Positions 8,489 through 17,924 of a DNA stretch of 30,031 nucleotides are shown piece by piece. Within the stretch, counting starts at the first letter, position 1; each line of letters begins with the position of its first letter. The position numbers and the translations under genes are program-made. The stretch comes from AC-37 sp036386455 (lineage in GTDB: Bacteria > Actinomycetota > Thermoleophilia > Solirubrobacterales > Thermoleophilaceae), in assembly GCA_036386455.1 (NCBI GenBank), contig DASVVS010000095.1:1-30031 (forward strand), given 5' to 3'. Under the pieces are notes generated by a model, which was given only the letters and a program-made list of their open reading frames with translations, was not told the DNA's origin and made no database searches.

Positions 8489-9088
8489 GTGGCTTCCGCC
8501 ACCGGTCCAGCACCTGAGGTCGAAGGCCGGCCAGGCCGGCCCGGCGCGCTGCCCTCGGAGCCCCACGGGCAGCGCGGAACCAAGGGGCGCGTGCTCGTGC
8601 TAAACGCCTCGTACGAGCCGATCAACGTCTGCACCGTGCGGCGCGCCGTCGTGCTCGTGCTCAAGCAGCGCGCCGAGGTGCTCGAGCGCTCGGACCGCAA
8701 CCTGCACGCCGAGAGCCTGACGGTCGCGCGGCCGGCGGTGATCCGCCTGACCACCTACGTGCGCGTGCCGCGCGACGCCCACAGTCGCAAGATCACCCGC
8801 CGCGCGATCTTCGCGCGCGACGGCTGGACCTGCCAGTACTGCGGCACCGGCCACGGCACGCTCACGGTCGACCACGTGATCCCGCGCTCGAAGGGCGGCA
8901 CCTCCGGCTGGGACAACATCGTGACCTGCTGCGCGCCGTGCAACCGGCGCAAGGGCGACCACCTGCCGAAGAGCGTCGGGATGGTGCCCAAGCGCAAGCC
9001 GTCCCCGCCCAGCCCGACGATCTTCGTGCACGTGGCGGTCAGCCGCGTGCCGGAGACCTGGCAGCAGTACCTTCCGGCCGCGGCCTGA
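8489..9088 (+). CDS. HNH endonuclease family protein
   Basis: 199 residues from GTG 8489. The N-terminal half carries VLVLNASYEPINVCTVRRAV, the signature start of a widespread bacterial HNH family whose members are often single-copy and chromosomal. The HNH core is complete: a first zinc knuckle CQYCG, DHVIPRSKGG with the catalytic His of the ββα-metal fold, WDNIVTCCAPCNRRKGD with the second zinc knuckle, and the distal Asn/His. These proteins are predicted metal-dependent nucleases. Their physiological substrate is generally unknown, and the conserved, non-mobile setting argues for a housekeeping DNA or RNA role rather than a homing enzyme. No ribosome-binding site is obvious, which fits a near-leaderless mRNA. 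Confidence 0.92.
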   Translation: MASATGPAPEVEGRPGRPGALPSEPHGQRGTKGRVLVLNASYEPINVCTVRRAVVLVLKQRAEVLERSDRNLHAESLTVARPAVIRLTTYVRVPRDAHSRKITRRAIFARDGWTCQYCGTGHGTLTVDHVIPRSKGGTSGWDNIVTCCAPCNRRKGDHLPKSVGMVPKRKPSPPSPTIFVHVAVSRVPETWQQYLPAAA

Positions 9089-9128
9089 GAGGGCCGGCCC
9101 AACCGCGCCGCAAACCCCGAGGAGGGCC

Positions 9129-9527
9129 ATGAGCACCGCGAACCTGATCACCGGGACCGACTTCGTGACGCTTCCCGTCACCGACTACGAGAGGGCGAAG
9201 GAGTTCTACGGCGGGGTGCTCGGCCTCCCCTTCGCGAAGCAGTGGGGCCAGATGCCCGCCGGCGAGTTCGAGACCGGCAGCCTCACCCTTGCGCTGATGC
9301 AGTCCGACGCGTTCGGTCAGGAGTTCCACCCGCACGGCGCTCCGGTGGCTCTGCACGTCGAGGACTTCGATGCGGCCAAGGCCGAGCTCGAGTCGCGCGG
9401 CGTCGAGTTCCTCAACTCGATGGACAGCGGCGTGTGCTTCATGGGGATCTTCAAGGACCCCGACGGCAACACGCTGATGCTCCACCACCGCTACGCGCCG
9501 CCGGACGCTTCGCCGGCGAGCTCCTAG
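9129..9527 (+). CDS. VOC superfamily (glyoxalase/bleomycin-resistance/dioxygenase-like) protein
   Basis: 132 residues from ATG 9129, preceded by a clear GAGGAGG ribosome-binding site. The fold signature is visible: ITGTDFVTLPVTDYERAKEFYGGVLGLPF at the start (first βαβββ module), VALHVEDFDAAKAELESRGVEF and CFMGIFKDPDGNTLMLHHRY at the end (second module, with the usual metal-ligand Glu position taken by the region before LHH). VOC proteins are small metalloenzymes or antibiotic-binding proteins; the substrate cannot be assigned. It is the last plus-strand gene before the convergent gap and has its own hairpin terminator downstream. Confidence 0.9.
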   Translation: MSTANLITGTDFVTLPVTDYERAKEFYGGVLGLPFAKQWGQMPAGEFETGSLTLALMQSDAFGQEFHPHGAPVALHVEDFDAAKAELESRGVEFLNSMDSGVCFMGIFKDPDGNTLMLHHRYAPPDASPASS

Positions 9528-9564
9528 CGCCGGGCTCCTGGCGCGCGAGGACCGGCCTCAACGA

Positions 9565-9594
9565 CGAGGGGCGCCCCGCATGGGACGCCCCTCG
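9565..9594. terminator. Bidirectional hairpin terminator between converging transcripts
   Basis: Arms 9565-9573 (CGAGGGGCG) and 9586-9594 (CGCCCCTCG) pair perfectly, with extra CCC/GGG pairs inside and a GCAT loop. It lies 38 bases after the VOC stop on the plus strand and at the distal end of the candidate small RNA on the minus strand. There is no U-run, as is common in high-GC actinobacteria. Confidence 0.6.
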
Positions 9595-9844
9595 AAACAC
9601 TGCTGGCTGTATCGCTAACGGCACTGAAGCGCCTTCGCTCGCACCGGTGCGCTGAATCGGCTTGCGCTCCTTCGCGCGGTGGCCCTTGCTAATGCGCCGG
9701 CCGGGGGGACCAAATCCGACCTCCGCTCTCGACGGTGCCCGGGGTGGACTCCCTAGGCGGGTCCAGCGTCCGACCTAGCGGCCGGGCACCTCCAGGGTCC
9801 CGTTCAAACTGTCACTCAAGTTAGGACCACCTCCTTCCTCTGGT
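9595..9844 (-). ncRNA. Candidate structured small RNA downstream of gyrA (minus strand)
   Basis: About 250 bases with no substantial gene but much structure. A possible promoter lies upstream (TTGCCC 9877-9872, GACAAT 9856-9851 on the minus strand; the spacer of 15 is short). The RNA would begin near 9844, carry a near-perfect complement of the 16S 3' end (9839-9824), a 14-codon ORF (9819-9775), a 9-bp stem (9790-9782 with 9742-9734) enclosing an inner 5-bp stem (9778-9774 with 9757-9753), and a 12-base palindrome (9651-9640), ending at the hairpin 9594-9565. Neither strand resembles tmRNA, RNase P RNA, SRP RNA or 6S RNA in the parts I know. The strand is assigned from the Shine-Dalgarno and promoter-like orientation and remains uncertain. 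Confidence 0.4.
9775..9819 (-). CDS. 14-codon mini-ORF with very strong Shine-Dalgarno
   Basis: TTG at 9819 opens a 14-residue reading frame (LSDSLNGTLEVPGR) ending at TAG 9777-9775. AAGGAGGTG at 9836-9828 lies 8 bases upstream, an optimal position, and the match to the anti-SD extends further to GGTCC. The same frame could start at ATG 9852 (25 residues), but that ATG overlaps the putative -10. The last codons (GTG CCC GGC) are also the 5' arm of the 9-bp stem at 9790-9782, so translation would open the stem, as in leader-peptide attenuators. No downstream same-strand gene exists within reach. The peptide resembles nothing I know. Confidence 0.35.
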   Translation of the reverse strand: MSDSLNGTLEVPGR

Positions 9845-9879
9845 GAGGCCATTGTCGCACACCGGGCGGCGGGGCAAGC

Positions 9880-9977
9880 GGCGGCTGCAAACCATCGTCT
9901 GGCGGCGTCATCGGTCGCTCGCGTGGCTCCGCCACGCGTCGCTCCCTGCTTCCTTGCCAGACGGGGTTTTCGCCGCC
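9880..9977 (+). repeat. 98-bp palindromic intergenic repeat, copy A (abuts gyrA stop)
   Basis: Bounded by GGCGGC (9880-9885) and GCCGCC (9972-9977), it can fold almost end to end: the outer stem, then AAACC/GGTTT (9889-9893 with 9965-9969), then CGTCTGGC/GCCAGACG (9896-9903 with 9956-9963), and a terminal hairpin GCGTGGC/GCCACGC (9921-9927 with 9931-9937). It ends on the base next to the gyrA stop codon. A second copy lies at 24708-24804 with the same length and layout. It may also act as the gyrA terminator. Confidence 0.85.
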
Positions 9978-12626
<2,649 letters not shown>

Positions 12627-12629
12627 GAC

Positions 12630-15044
12630 CTAGACGTCCAGGTTCGCGACGTCGCGGGCGTTGGCTTCGATGAACAGCCGCCTCGGTTCCACCTTGTCTC
12701 CCATCAGCATCGAGAAGACCTGGTCGGCCGCGCTCGCGTCGTCGACCGTGACCTGCTGCAGCGTGCGCCGCGACGGGTCCATCGTCGTGTCGAAGAGCTG
12801 GTCGGCGTTCATCTCGCCGAGCCCCTTGAAGCGCTGCATGTGCACGCCCTCCTTGGCGACGTCGAGCACCGCTCGCCGCAGGTCCTCGAACGACAGCGCG
12901 CGCTCCTCCTTCTTGCCGAGCCGCACCGTGAACGGCGGCGTACCGGCCAGCGCACGCAGGTCCGAGTGCACGCGGATGAAGCCGCGGTACTCGGGGTCCT
13001 CGAACATGCGCCGGCGCAGCCGGTAGGTGGACGCGGAGCCCGTCTGGCGCTCGACCACCCGGACGCGCAGCTCGAGCTCGTCCTGGCCCATCATCTCGGT
13101 CTCGTAGGGCTCGCCCTCGGGGTCGGCCTTGTTGATCAGCTCGATCACGGCGTCCGCGCTGTTCGCGCCCTCGTCGAGGATCTGCGACTCCTCGAGGAAC
13201 GTGATCGTGTCGTAGCCGTACTCCGCGCGCAGCGACGACGCCCAGCCCTCGTACTGCTTCAGCAGCCGGCCGTACTTCTGCCAGCGCGCCTGCGTGAGCT
13301 TGAAGTTCTCGCCGCCGCGGCCGGCGATCTCGATCTTCTCGAGCTTGTCGCGCAGCAGGAACTCCTCGAGGTCGGCCTCGCGCTCGATGTAGATCTCGGT
13401 CTTGCCGGACTTGACCTTGTAGAGCGGCGCCTTCGCGAGGTAGACGTAGCCGGCCTCGATCAGCTCGGGCATCTCGCGGAAGAGGAACGTGAGGATCAGC
13501 GTGCGGATGTGGGCGCCGTCCACGTCGGCGTCGCACATCACGATCACCTTGTGGTAGCGGGCCTTCTCGATGTCGAACTCCTCGCGGATCCCGGTTCCGA
13601 TCGCCGTGATCATCGCCTGGATCTCCTGGTTCGAGAGGACCTTGTCGATCCGGTTCTTCTCCGCGTTGATGATCTTGCCGCGCAGCGGCAGCACCGCCTG
13701 CGTGTTGCGGTCGCGGCCCTGCTTGGCGGAGCCGCCGGCGGAGTCGCCCTCGACCACGAAGATCTCGGCCAGCGCCGGGTCGCGCACCGAGCAGTCGGCG
13801 AGCTTGCCCGGCAGCGTGGAGTTCTCGAGCGCGGACTTGCGGCGGGTGAGGTCGCGCGCCTTGCGAGCCGCCTCGCGCGCACGTGATGCCGACACCGCCT
13901 TGCGGATGACCGCGCGGGCGTCCTGCGGGTTCTCCTCGAAGAACTCGGCGAGGCCCTTGTTGACGGCCTGCTGCACGAAGCCCTCGACGGGCGGGTTGCC
14001 GAGCTTGGTCTTGGTCTGACCCTCGAACTGCGGCTCCTGGACCTTGACCGAGATGATCGCCGTGAGCCCCTCGCGGACGTCCTCGCCCTGGAGGTTGTCG
14101 TCCTTCTCCTTGAGCTCGCCGGCCTGGCGCGCGTAGGCGTTGAGCGTGCGCGTGAGAGCCGAGCGGAAGCCCGACAGGTGCGTGCCCCCCTCGTGCGTGT
14201 TGATGTTGTTGGCGAACGAGAGCAGCGACTCCTGGTACGAGTTGTTCCACTGCAGCGCCACCTCGACCTCGCCGACGTCGCTCTCGTCGGACAGGTAGGC
14301 GACCTTCTTGTGCAGTGGGTCCTTCGTGCCCTGCGAGTGCAGGTACGCGACGAAGTCGCGGATGCCGCCGTCGTACTTGAAGCTCGTGCTGAAGCTCTCG
14401 CCGCGCTCGTCGGAGAAGTCGATGCGCAGCCCCTTGGTGAGGAACGCCATCTCGCGGAAGCGCTGCTCGAGCGTCGCGCGCTCGTAGTCGATCGTCTCGA
14501 AGATCTCGAGGTCCGGGAGGAACTTGATGCGCGTGCCGCGCTGGTCGGTCTTCGCGCCCTTCTTCAGCTCGGTCTTGGGGGTGCCGCGCTCGTAGAGCTG
14601 GGTCCACTCGTGGCCGTCGCGCCAGATCGTGAGCTCGAGCCGCTCGGTGAGCGCGTTGACCACCGACACGCCGACGCCGTGCAGGCCGCCCGAGACCTTG
14701 TAGCCCCCGCCGTCGCCGAACTTGCCGCCCGCGTGGAGCACGGTGAGCACGACCTCGGCCGCGGGGCGTTGCTCCTTCTCGTGCATGTCGACCGGGATGC
14801 CGCGGCCGTTGTCGGTGACCGTGACGCTGTTGTCGGGGTGGACCACGATCTGCACGTGGTCGCACTCGCCTGCCAGCGCCTCGTCGACCGAGTTGTCCAT
14901 CACCTCGTAGATCAGGTGGTGCAGGCCGCGCGTGCCCGTGGAGCCGATGTACATGCCGGGGCGCTTGCGGACCGCTTCGAGGCCCTCGAGGACGGTGATG
15001 TCCTTAGCGCCGTAGGAGGAGTCGCCGTTTGACTTCTTCGCCAA
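12630..15044 (-). CDS. gyrB: DNA gyrase subunit B, long form
   Basis: 804 residues from TTG 15044 (LAKKSNGDSS), chosen because homology begins right after it and the frame upstream is non-coding in character. The GHKL ATPase domain shows MDNSVDEA (49-56), DNGRGIP (78-84) and GLHGVGVSVVNAL (120-132); the TOPRIM domain shows EGDSAGGSAKQGRDR (432-446) and CDADVDGAH (504-512); the tail ends MGDKVEPRRLFIEANA. Most Gram-positive and actinobacterial GyrBs are about 640-690 residues. This one has an extra stretch of roughly 160 residues between about 555 and 735, in the place where the E. coli-type GyrB has its TOPRIM insert. GyrB supplies ATP hydrolysis for negative supercoiling. Confidence 0.97.
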   Translation of the reverse strand: MAKKSNGDSSYGAKDITVLEGLEAVRKRPGMYIGSTGTRGLHHLIYEVMDNSVDEALAGECDHVQIVVHPDNSVTVTDNGRGIPVDMHEKEQRPAAEVVLTVLHAGGKFGDGGGYKVSGGLHGVGVSVVNALTERLELTIWRDGHEWTQLYERGTPKTELKKGAKTDQRGTRIKFLPDLEIFETIDYERATLEQRFREMAFLTKGLRIDFSDERGESFSTSFKYDGGIRDFVAYLHSQGTKDPLHKKVAYLSDESDVGEVEVALQWNNSYQESLLSFANNINTHEGGTHLSGFRSALTRTLNAYARQAGELKEKDDNLQGEDVREGLTAIISVKVQEPQFEGQTKTKLGNPPVEGFVQQAVNKGLAEFFEENPQDARAVIRKAVSASRAREAARKARDLTRRKSALENSTLPGKLADCSVRDPALAEIFVVEGDSAGGSAKQGRDRNTQAVLPLRGKIINAEKNRIDKVLSNQEIQAMITAIGTGIREEFDIEKARYHKVIVMCDADVDGAHIRTLILTFLFREMPELIEAGYVYLAKAPLYKVKSGKTEIYIEREADLEEFLLRDKLEKIEIAGRGGENFKLTQARWQKYGRLLKQYEGWASSLRAEYGYDTITFLEESQILDEGANSADAVIELINKADPEGEPYETEMMGQDELELRVRVVERQTGSASTYRLRRRMFEDPEYRGFIRVHSDLRALAGTPPFTVRLGKKEERALSFEDLRRAVLDVAKEGVHMQRFKGLGEMNADQLFDTTMDPSRRTLQQVTVDDASAADQVFSMLMGDKVEPRRLFIEANARDVANLDV

Positions 15045-15198
15045 GTTGTTCTCTCTGTCGGGCCCGCGCGGCGGCGCGCGGGCGGTCTCTTTACGCGACG
15101 AGACCCCGAGGCCGACCGCTTCGCGGCGGCAGCTCGGGGCTCCCCGATGTAGGTGCTGAAGGATAGCAGTGCGACCCGTCGGAACCGGGTCCGCGAGT
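15045..15198 (-). promoter_or_regulatory. gyrB upstream region with two GC-rich hairpins
   Basis: The region 5' of gyrB holds a strong stem close to the start (GCCCGCGCG 15062-15070 with CGCGCGGGC 15075-15083) and a second inverted repeat of CCCCGAG/CTCGGGG type spanning about 15102-15145. TATCCT on the minus strand near 15168-15163 could be a -10, but no matching -35 is convincing. Gyrase genes are commonly supercoiling-regulated; the hairpins could form part of such control or attenuate transcription, which is inference. Confidence 0.35.
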
Positions 15199-15244
15199 GT
15201 TACAAAATCCCTGCAAATCGCGCAGGAACGTGAATTTATGTAAC
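15199..15244 (-). terminator. Nested palindrome / weak terminator at the dciA stop
   Basis: Outer arms GTTACA (15199-15204) and TGTAAC (15239-15244) enclose an inner stem CCTGC/GCAGG (15210-15214 with 15222-15226). Read on the minus strand the inner hairpin is followed by GATTTTGT, the only U-rich tract in this neighbourhood. The outer arm contains the dciA stop codon. This is most simply an intrinsic terminator separating dnaA-dciA from gyrBA. Confidence 0.5.
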
Positions 15245-15559
15245 CGGTCTGCGGCGGCGCCCGGCGGAGGCGCGGAGGGAGCGGACCGGCGGCGCGTCGG
15301 TGGCGCCCCCGAGCGCCTCGTTCAGGCGGGGCACCAGGTCGGCCGAGAGCAGCTCGATCTCCTGCGCCCAGACCGACGAGCGGCACTCGATCGTGACCAC
15401 TCCCTCGCGCTCGGAGACGGGCTCGGCCTCGCGCGCGATCGCCTCGCCGGCGACCTGCGGCCAGGCCCGCTGCACCCGTGCGAGGGTGGTGGCCGGGGCG
15501 AGCTCGTCGACCACGCCCGCGAGCGCGGCGGAGATCGGGCGCGGGTCGCGGCGCCTCAT
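15236..15559 (-). CDS. dciA: DUF721/DciA family protein (predicted replicative-helicase loader/operator)
   Basis: 107 residues. The ATG (15559) overlaps the recF stop as ATGA. The DUF721 core is visible: ISAALAGVVDELAPATTLARVQRAWPQVAG, then VSEREGVVTIECRSSVWAQEIELLSADLVPRLNEAL, the KH-like alpha-beta unit with the conserved Trp. DciA proteins operate the replicative helicase DnaB in bacteria lacking DnaC/DnaI. Its position between recF and gyrB is the standard actinobacterial one. The C-terminus is short and basic (RRRRPVT). Functional assignment comes from the family; nothing here tests it directly. Confidence 0.9.
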   Translation of the reverse strand: MRRRDPRPISAALAGVVDELAPATTLARVQRAWPQVAGEAIAREAEPVSEREGVVTIECRSSVWAQEIELLSADLVPRLNEALGGATDAPPVRSLRASAGRRRRPVT

Positions 15560-16683
15560 GCCGCCGCGGAGCCGGCCTCGGCGAGCGGCCCCGGCCCGGA
15601 GACACGCGTGGCGGTGCCGGCGGCCACCTGGAACAGCGCGACGTCCGCCGCGTGGGCGCCGGGCACGTGCTCGGCGTCGGTCGTGGTGATCAGCGCCTGG
15701 CCCTCCGCCCGCACGAGGTCGGCCAGCCGCTCGCGGCGCGCCGAGTCGAGCTCGCTCATCACGTCGTCGAGCAGCATCAGCGGCGGCGTGCCGTGGGCGG
15801 CCAGAGCGTCGCGCTCGCCGAACAGGAGCGCGAGGAGCCCGAGCCGCTGCTGGCCCTGCGAGCCGAGCGTGCGCAGCGCGCGGCCGCCGTGCGTGAGCGC
15901 GAGGTCGTCGCGGTGCGGACCGTGGGTGGTGAAGCCGCGGTCGAGGTCGGACTGGCGGCGGTCGGCCAGCTCGGCGCGCAGGCCGTCGGCGTCGCCGGCC
16001 TTGGAGCGCGGCGCGTAGCGCAGGCCGGCGCGCTCGGGCAGGCCGAGCTCCTCCGCGCGCTCGGCGAAGAGCGGCGCCACGCGCTCGACCGCCGCGTCAC
16101 GGTCGGCCATGAGCTGGGCGCCGTGGCGAGCCAGCTCCGCGTCCCAGGCGTCGAGCTGGCCGGCGCCGGCCGCTCCCGCGCGCACGCGGGCGATGAGCGC
16201 GTTGCGCTGCGCCAGCGCGCGCGTGTAGGCGGAGCGAGTGGCGACGCGTGCCGGCCACAGCGCGGCCACCACCTGATCGAGGTGGGCGCGGCGCAGAGCC
16301 GGCGCTCCCTTCACCAGGTCGAGCCGGTCCGGCAGGAAGACCGCGGCCAGCGGTCGCGGCGGATCGACGCCACGCGCCAGTGGCGCGCCGTCCACCCGCA
16401 CGCGCTTCTCCTCCCCCGGCTGGAGCCCGACCTCGAGCACGTGCTGCCCGTCCGGAGCAGCCACGCCCAGCTCCACCCGCGCCACCGGCGCTCCGAGCCG
16501 CACCAGCTCGCGCTCGTTCGACGTCCGGCACGACCGCGCGGTCAGGCCCACGTACAGGGCCTCGAGCAGGTTGGTCTTGCCCGCGCCGTTGGCTCCTGCG
16601 GCCACGTTCAGCCCGGGACCGAGCTCCACCTCCGCCCGCTCGTAGTTGCGGAAGTCCCGGACGGCCAGGCGCGTGACGTGCAT
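15556..16683 (-). CDS. recF: DNA replication and repair protein RecF
   Basis: 375 residues from ATG 16683, nine bases after the dnaN stop. SMC-like ABC ATPase that helps load RecA at gapped DNA. Walker A is GANGAGKTNLLEAL in the first 45 residues, the signature motif is GSQGQQRLGLLALLF, and Walker B with the D-loop is PPLMLLDDVMSELDSARRERL. The N-terminal MHVTRLAVRDFRNYERAEV is the classical RecF start. The region between has the usual alpha-helical lobe (SAYTRALAQRNALIARVR). The length is normal. The gene overlaps dciA and probably shares the dnaN transcript. Confidence 0.97.
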   Translation of the reverse strand: MHVTRLAVRDFRNYERAEVELGPGLNVAAGANGAGKTNLLEALYVGLTARSCRTSNERELVRLGAPVARVELGVAAPDGQHVLEVGLQPGEEKRVRVDGAPLARGVDPPRPLAAVFLPDRLDLVKGAPALRRAHLDQVVAALWPARVATRSAYTRALAQRNALIARVRAGAAGAGQLDAWDAELARHGAQLMADRDAAVERVAPLFAERAEELGLPERAGLRYAPRSKAGDADGLRAELADRRQSDLDRGFTTHGPHRDDLALTHGGRALRTLGSQGQQRLGLLALLFGERDALAAHGTPPLMLLDDVMSELDSARRERLADLVRAEGQALITTTDAEHVPGAHAADVALFQVAAGTATRVSGPGPLAEAGSAAA

Positions 16684-16692
16684 GAGGCTCGA

Positions 16693-17811
16693 CTACACGT
16701 TGAGGCGGATCGGCATCACGAGGTAGAGGAAGCTGCCGCCCTCGTCGTCGCCGCCCGACTCGATCAGGCCCGGTCGCAGCGGGCTGATCAGCTTCAGCAC
16801 GAGCTCGTCCGCGTCCACGCTCTCGAGGCCCTCGCGCAGGAAGTCGGGGTTGAAGCCGATCTCGAGGCCCTCGCCCTTGAACGGGATCGGCAGCGACTCG
16901 CTGGCCTCGCCGATGTCGGGCGTCTGGGCGGAGATCTCGAGCTGGCCGTCGGTGAACTTCATCCGCAGCGGCGCGTTCTTCTGCGCGAGCAGGCTGATGC
17001 GGCGCACGACCTCGACCAGCTCCGCCCCGTTCACCCGCAGCTCGTGCTCGAACGTCTCGGGCAGCAGCTGCTTGTAGTTGGGGAAGCGCCCCTCCACGAG
17101 CCGCGACGACAGCGTGACCGGGCCGACGCGGAAGACCACCTGGTGCTCGAGCGAGGCGATCTCGATCTGCCCGCCGGCCTCGGTGCCCGCCACGCGGCTG
17201 AGCTCCTGCAGGGTCCGCGCCGGCACGTTGGCCTCCAGGTTGCCGTCGAGCGGCTGCTCGAGCGCGGTCTCCTTCACGCTCAGGCGGTACGAGTCGGTGG
17301 CGACCATCCGCAGCTCCTTCTCGGCGGCGGAGACGAGCACGCCGGTGAGGTGTGGGCGGGTCTCGTCGCGCGAGGCCGCGCGTGCGACCCGGTTGACGGT
17401 CTCCACGAACGCCTGAGCCGGGACGCTGACCACGGTCGCGTCGCCGATCTCCGGCAGGTTGGGGAACTCGTCCGCGGGGAGGGTGCGCAGGTGGAAGCGC
17501 GACGGGCCGGAGACCACCTCCACGTCGCCCTGCGACGAGCGGTACTCGAGCGACACCTCGTCCTTGGGCAGGGAGCGGACGACGTCGAGCAGCAGGCGGG
17601 CGGGGACCACGACGTCGCCGTCGCGCTCGGGCTCGACGTCGACCGACACACGGACGCCCAGCTCCATGTCTGTGGCCTGCAACTCGACCTTGCCGTCGCG
17701 TGCACGGATCATCACGCCGGCGAGGGTCTGGATGGCGCTGCGGGTGGACGCGCCACGAGCCGCGATGCCGAGCGCGGAGAGCAGCCGCTCCTTCCCGATC
17801 GACAACTTCAT
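16693..17811 (-). CDS. dnaN: DNA polymerase III beta subunit (sliding clamp)
   Basis: 372 residues from ATG 17811 (MKLSIGKERLLSALGIAARG). The protein shows the threefold repeat of clamp domains, with landmarks LAGVMIRARDGKVELQATDMELGV in domain I, LTGVLVSAAEKELRMVATDSYRLSV in domain II and FNPDFLREGLESVDADELVLKL in domain III, ending YLVMPIRLNV, the expected C-terminal pocket-forming segment (M-P-x-R/K). It encircles DNA and tethers polymerase III and repair factors. It lies 113 bases after dnaA in the same direction. Confidence 0.98.
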   Translation of the reverse strand: MKLSIGKERLLSALGIAARGASTRSAIQTLAGVMIRARDGKVELQATDMELGVRVSVDVEPERDGDVVVPARLLLDVVRSLPKDEVSLEYRSSQGDVEVVSGPSRFHLRTLPADEFPNLPEIGDATVVSVPAQAFVETVNRVARAASRDETRPHLTGVLVSAAEKELRMVATDSYRLSVKETALEQPLDGNLEANVPARTLQELSRVAGTEAGGQIEIASLEHQVVFRVGPVTLSSRLVEGRFPNYKQLLPETFEHELRVNGAELVEVVRRISLLAQKNAPLRMKFTDGQLEISAQTPDIGEASESLPIPFKGEGLEIGFNPDFLREGLESVDADELVLKLISPLRPGLIESGGDDEGGSFLYLVMPIRLNV

Positions 17812-17924
17812 CGAGCTGAACTGCCTGTCTTGGTTGAGATAGATGCTGTGTACATGTTCACGGACGTTACGGATCCCGCTCCGAGAGCGAAGTCAGGCAT
17901 GTCGGGAAGCTGACGATTGTCCCA
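17812..17924 (-). promoter_or_regulatory. dnaA-dnaN intergenic region
   Basis: 113 bases. It contains a short hairpin CGCTC/GAGCG (17877-17881 with 17885-17889) that may attenuate dnaA transcription, and somewhat AT-richer sequence just 5' of dnaN (around 17830-17870). No good DnaA box is seen; TTGTCCCAC at 17917-17925 matches only the first six positions. In many actinobacteria oriC lies here, but this gap is short and box-poor. Confidence 0.4.

Noticed and set aside
9600..9720. Another copy of the 98-bp repeat
   Set aside because: This stretch has similar GC-rich palindromic words (e.g. 9640-9651) but does not align with the repeat blocks.
9824..9839. Plus-strand GGACCACCTCCTTCCT resembling the 3' end of 16S rRNA
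   Set aside because: The preceding bases have no similarity to 16S helix 44/45; the match is better explained as a Shine-Dalgarno sequence on the minus strand.
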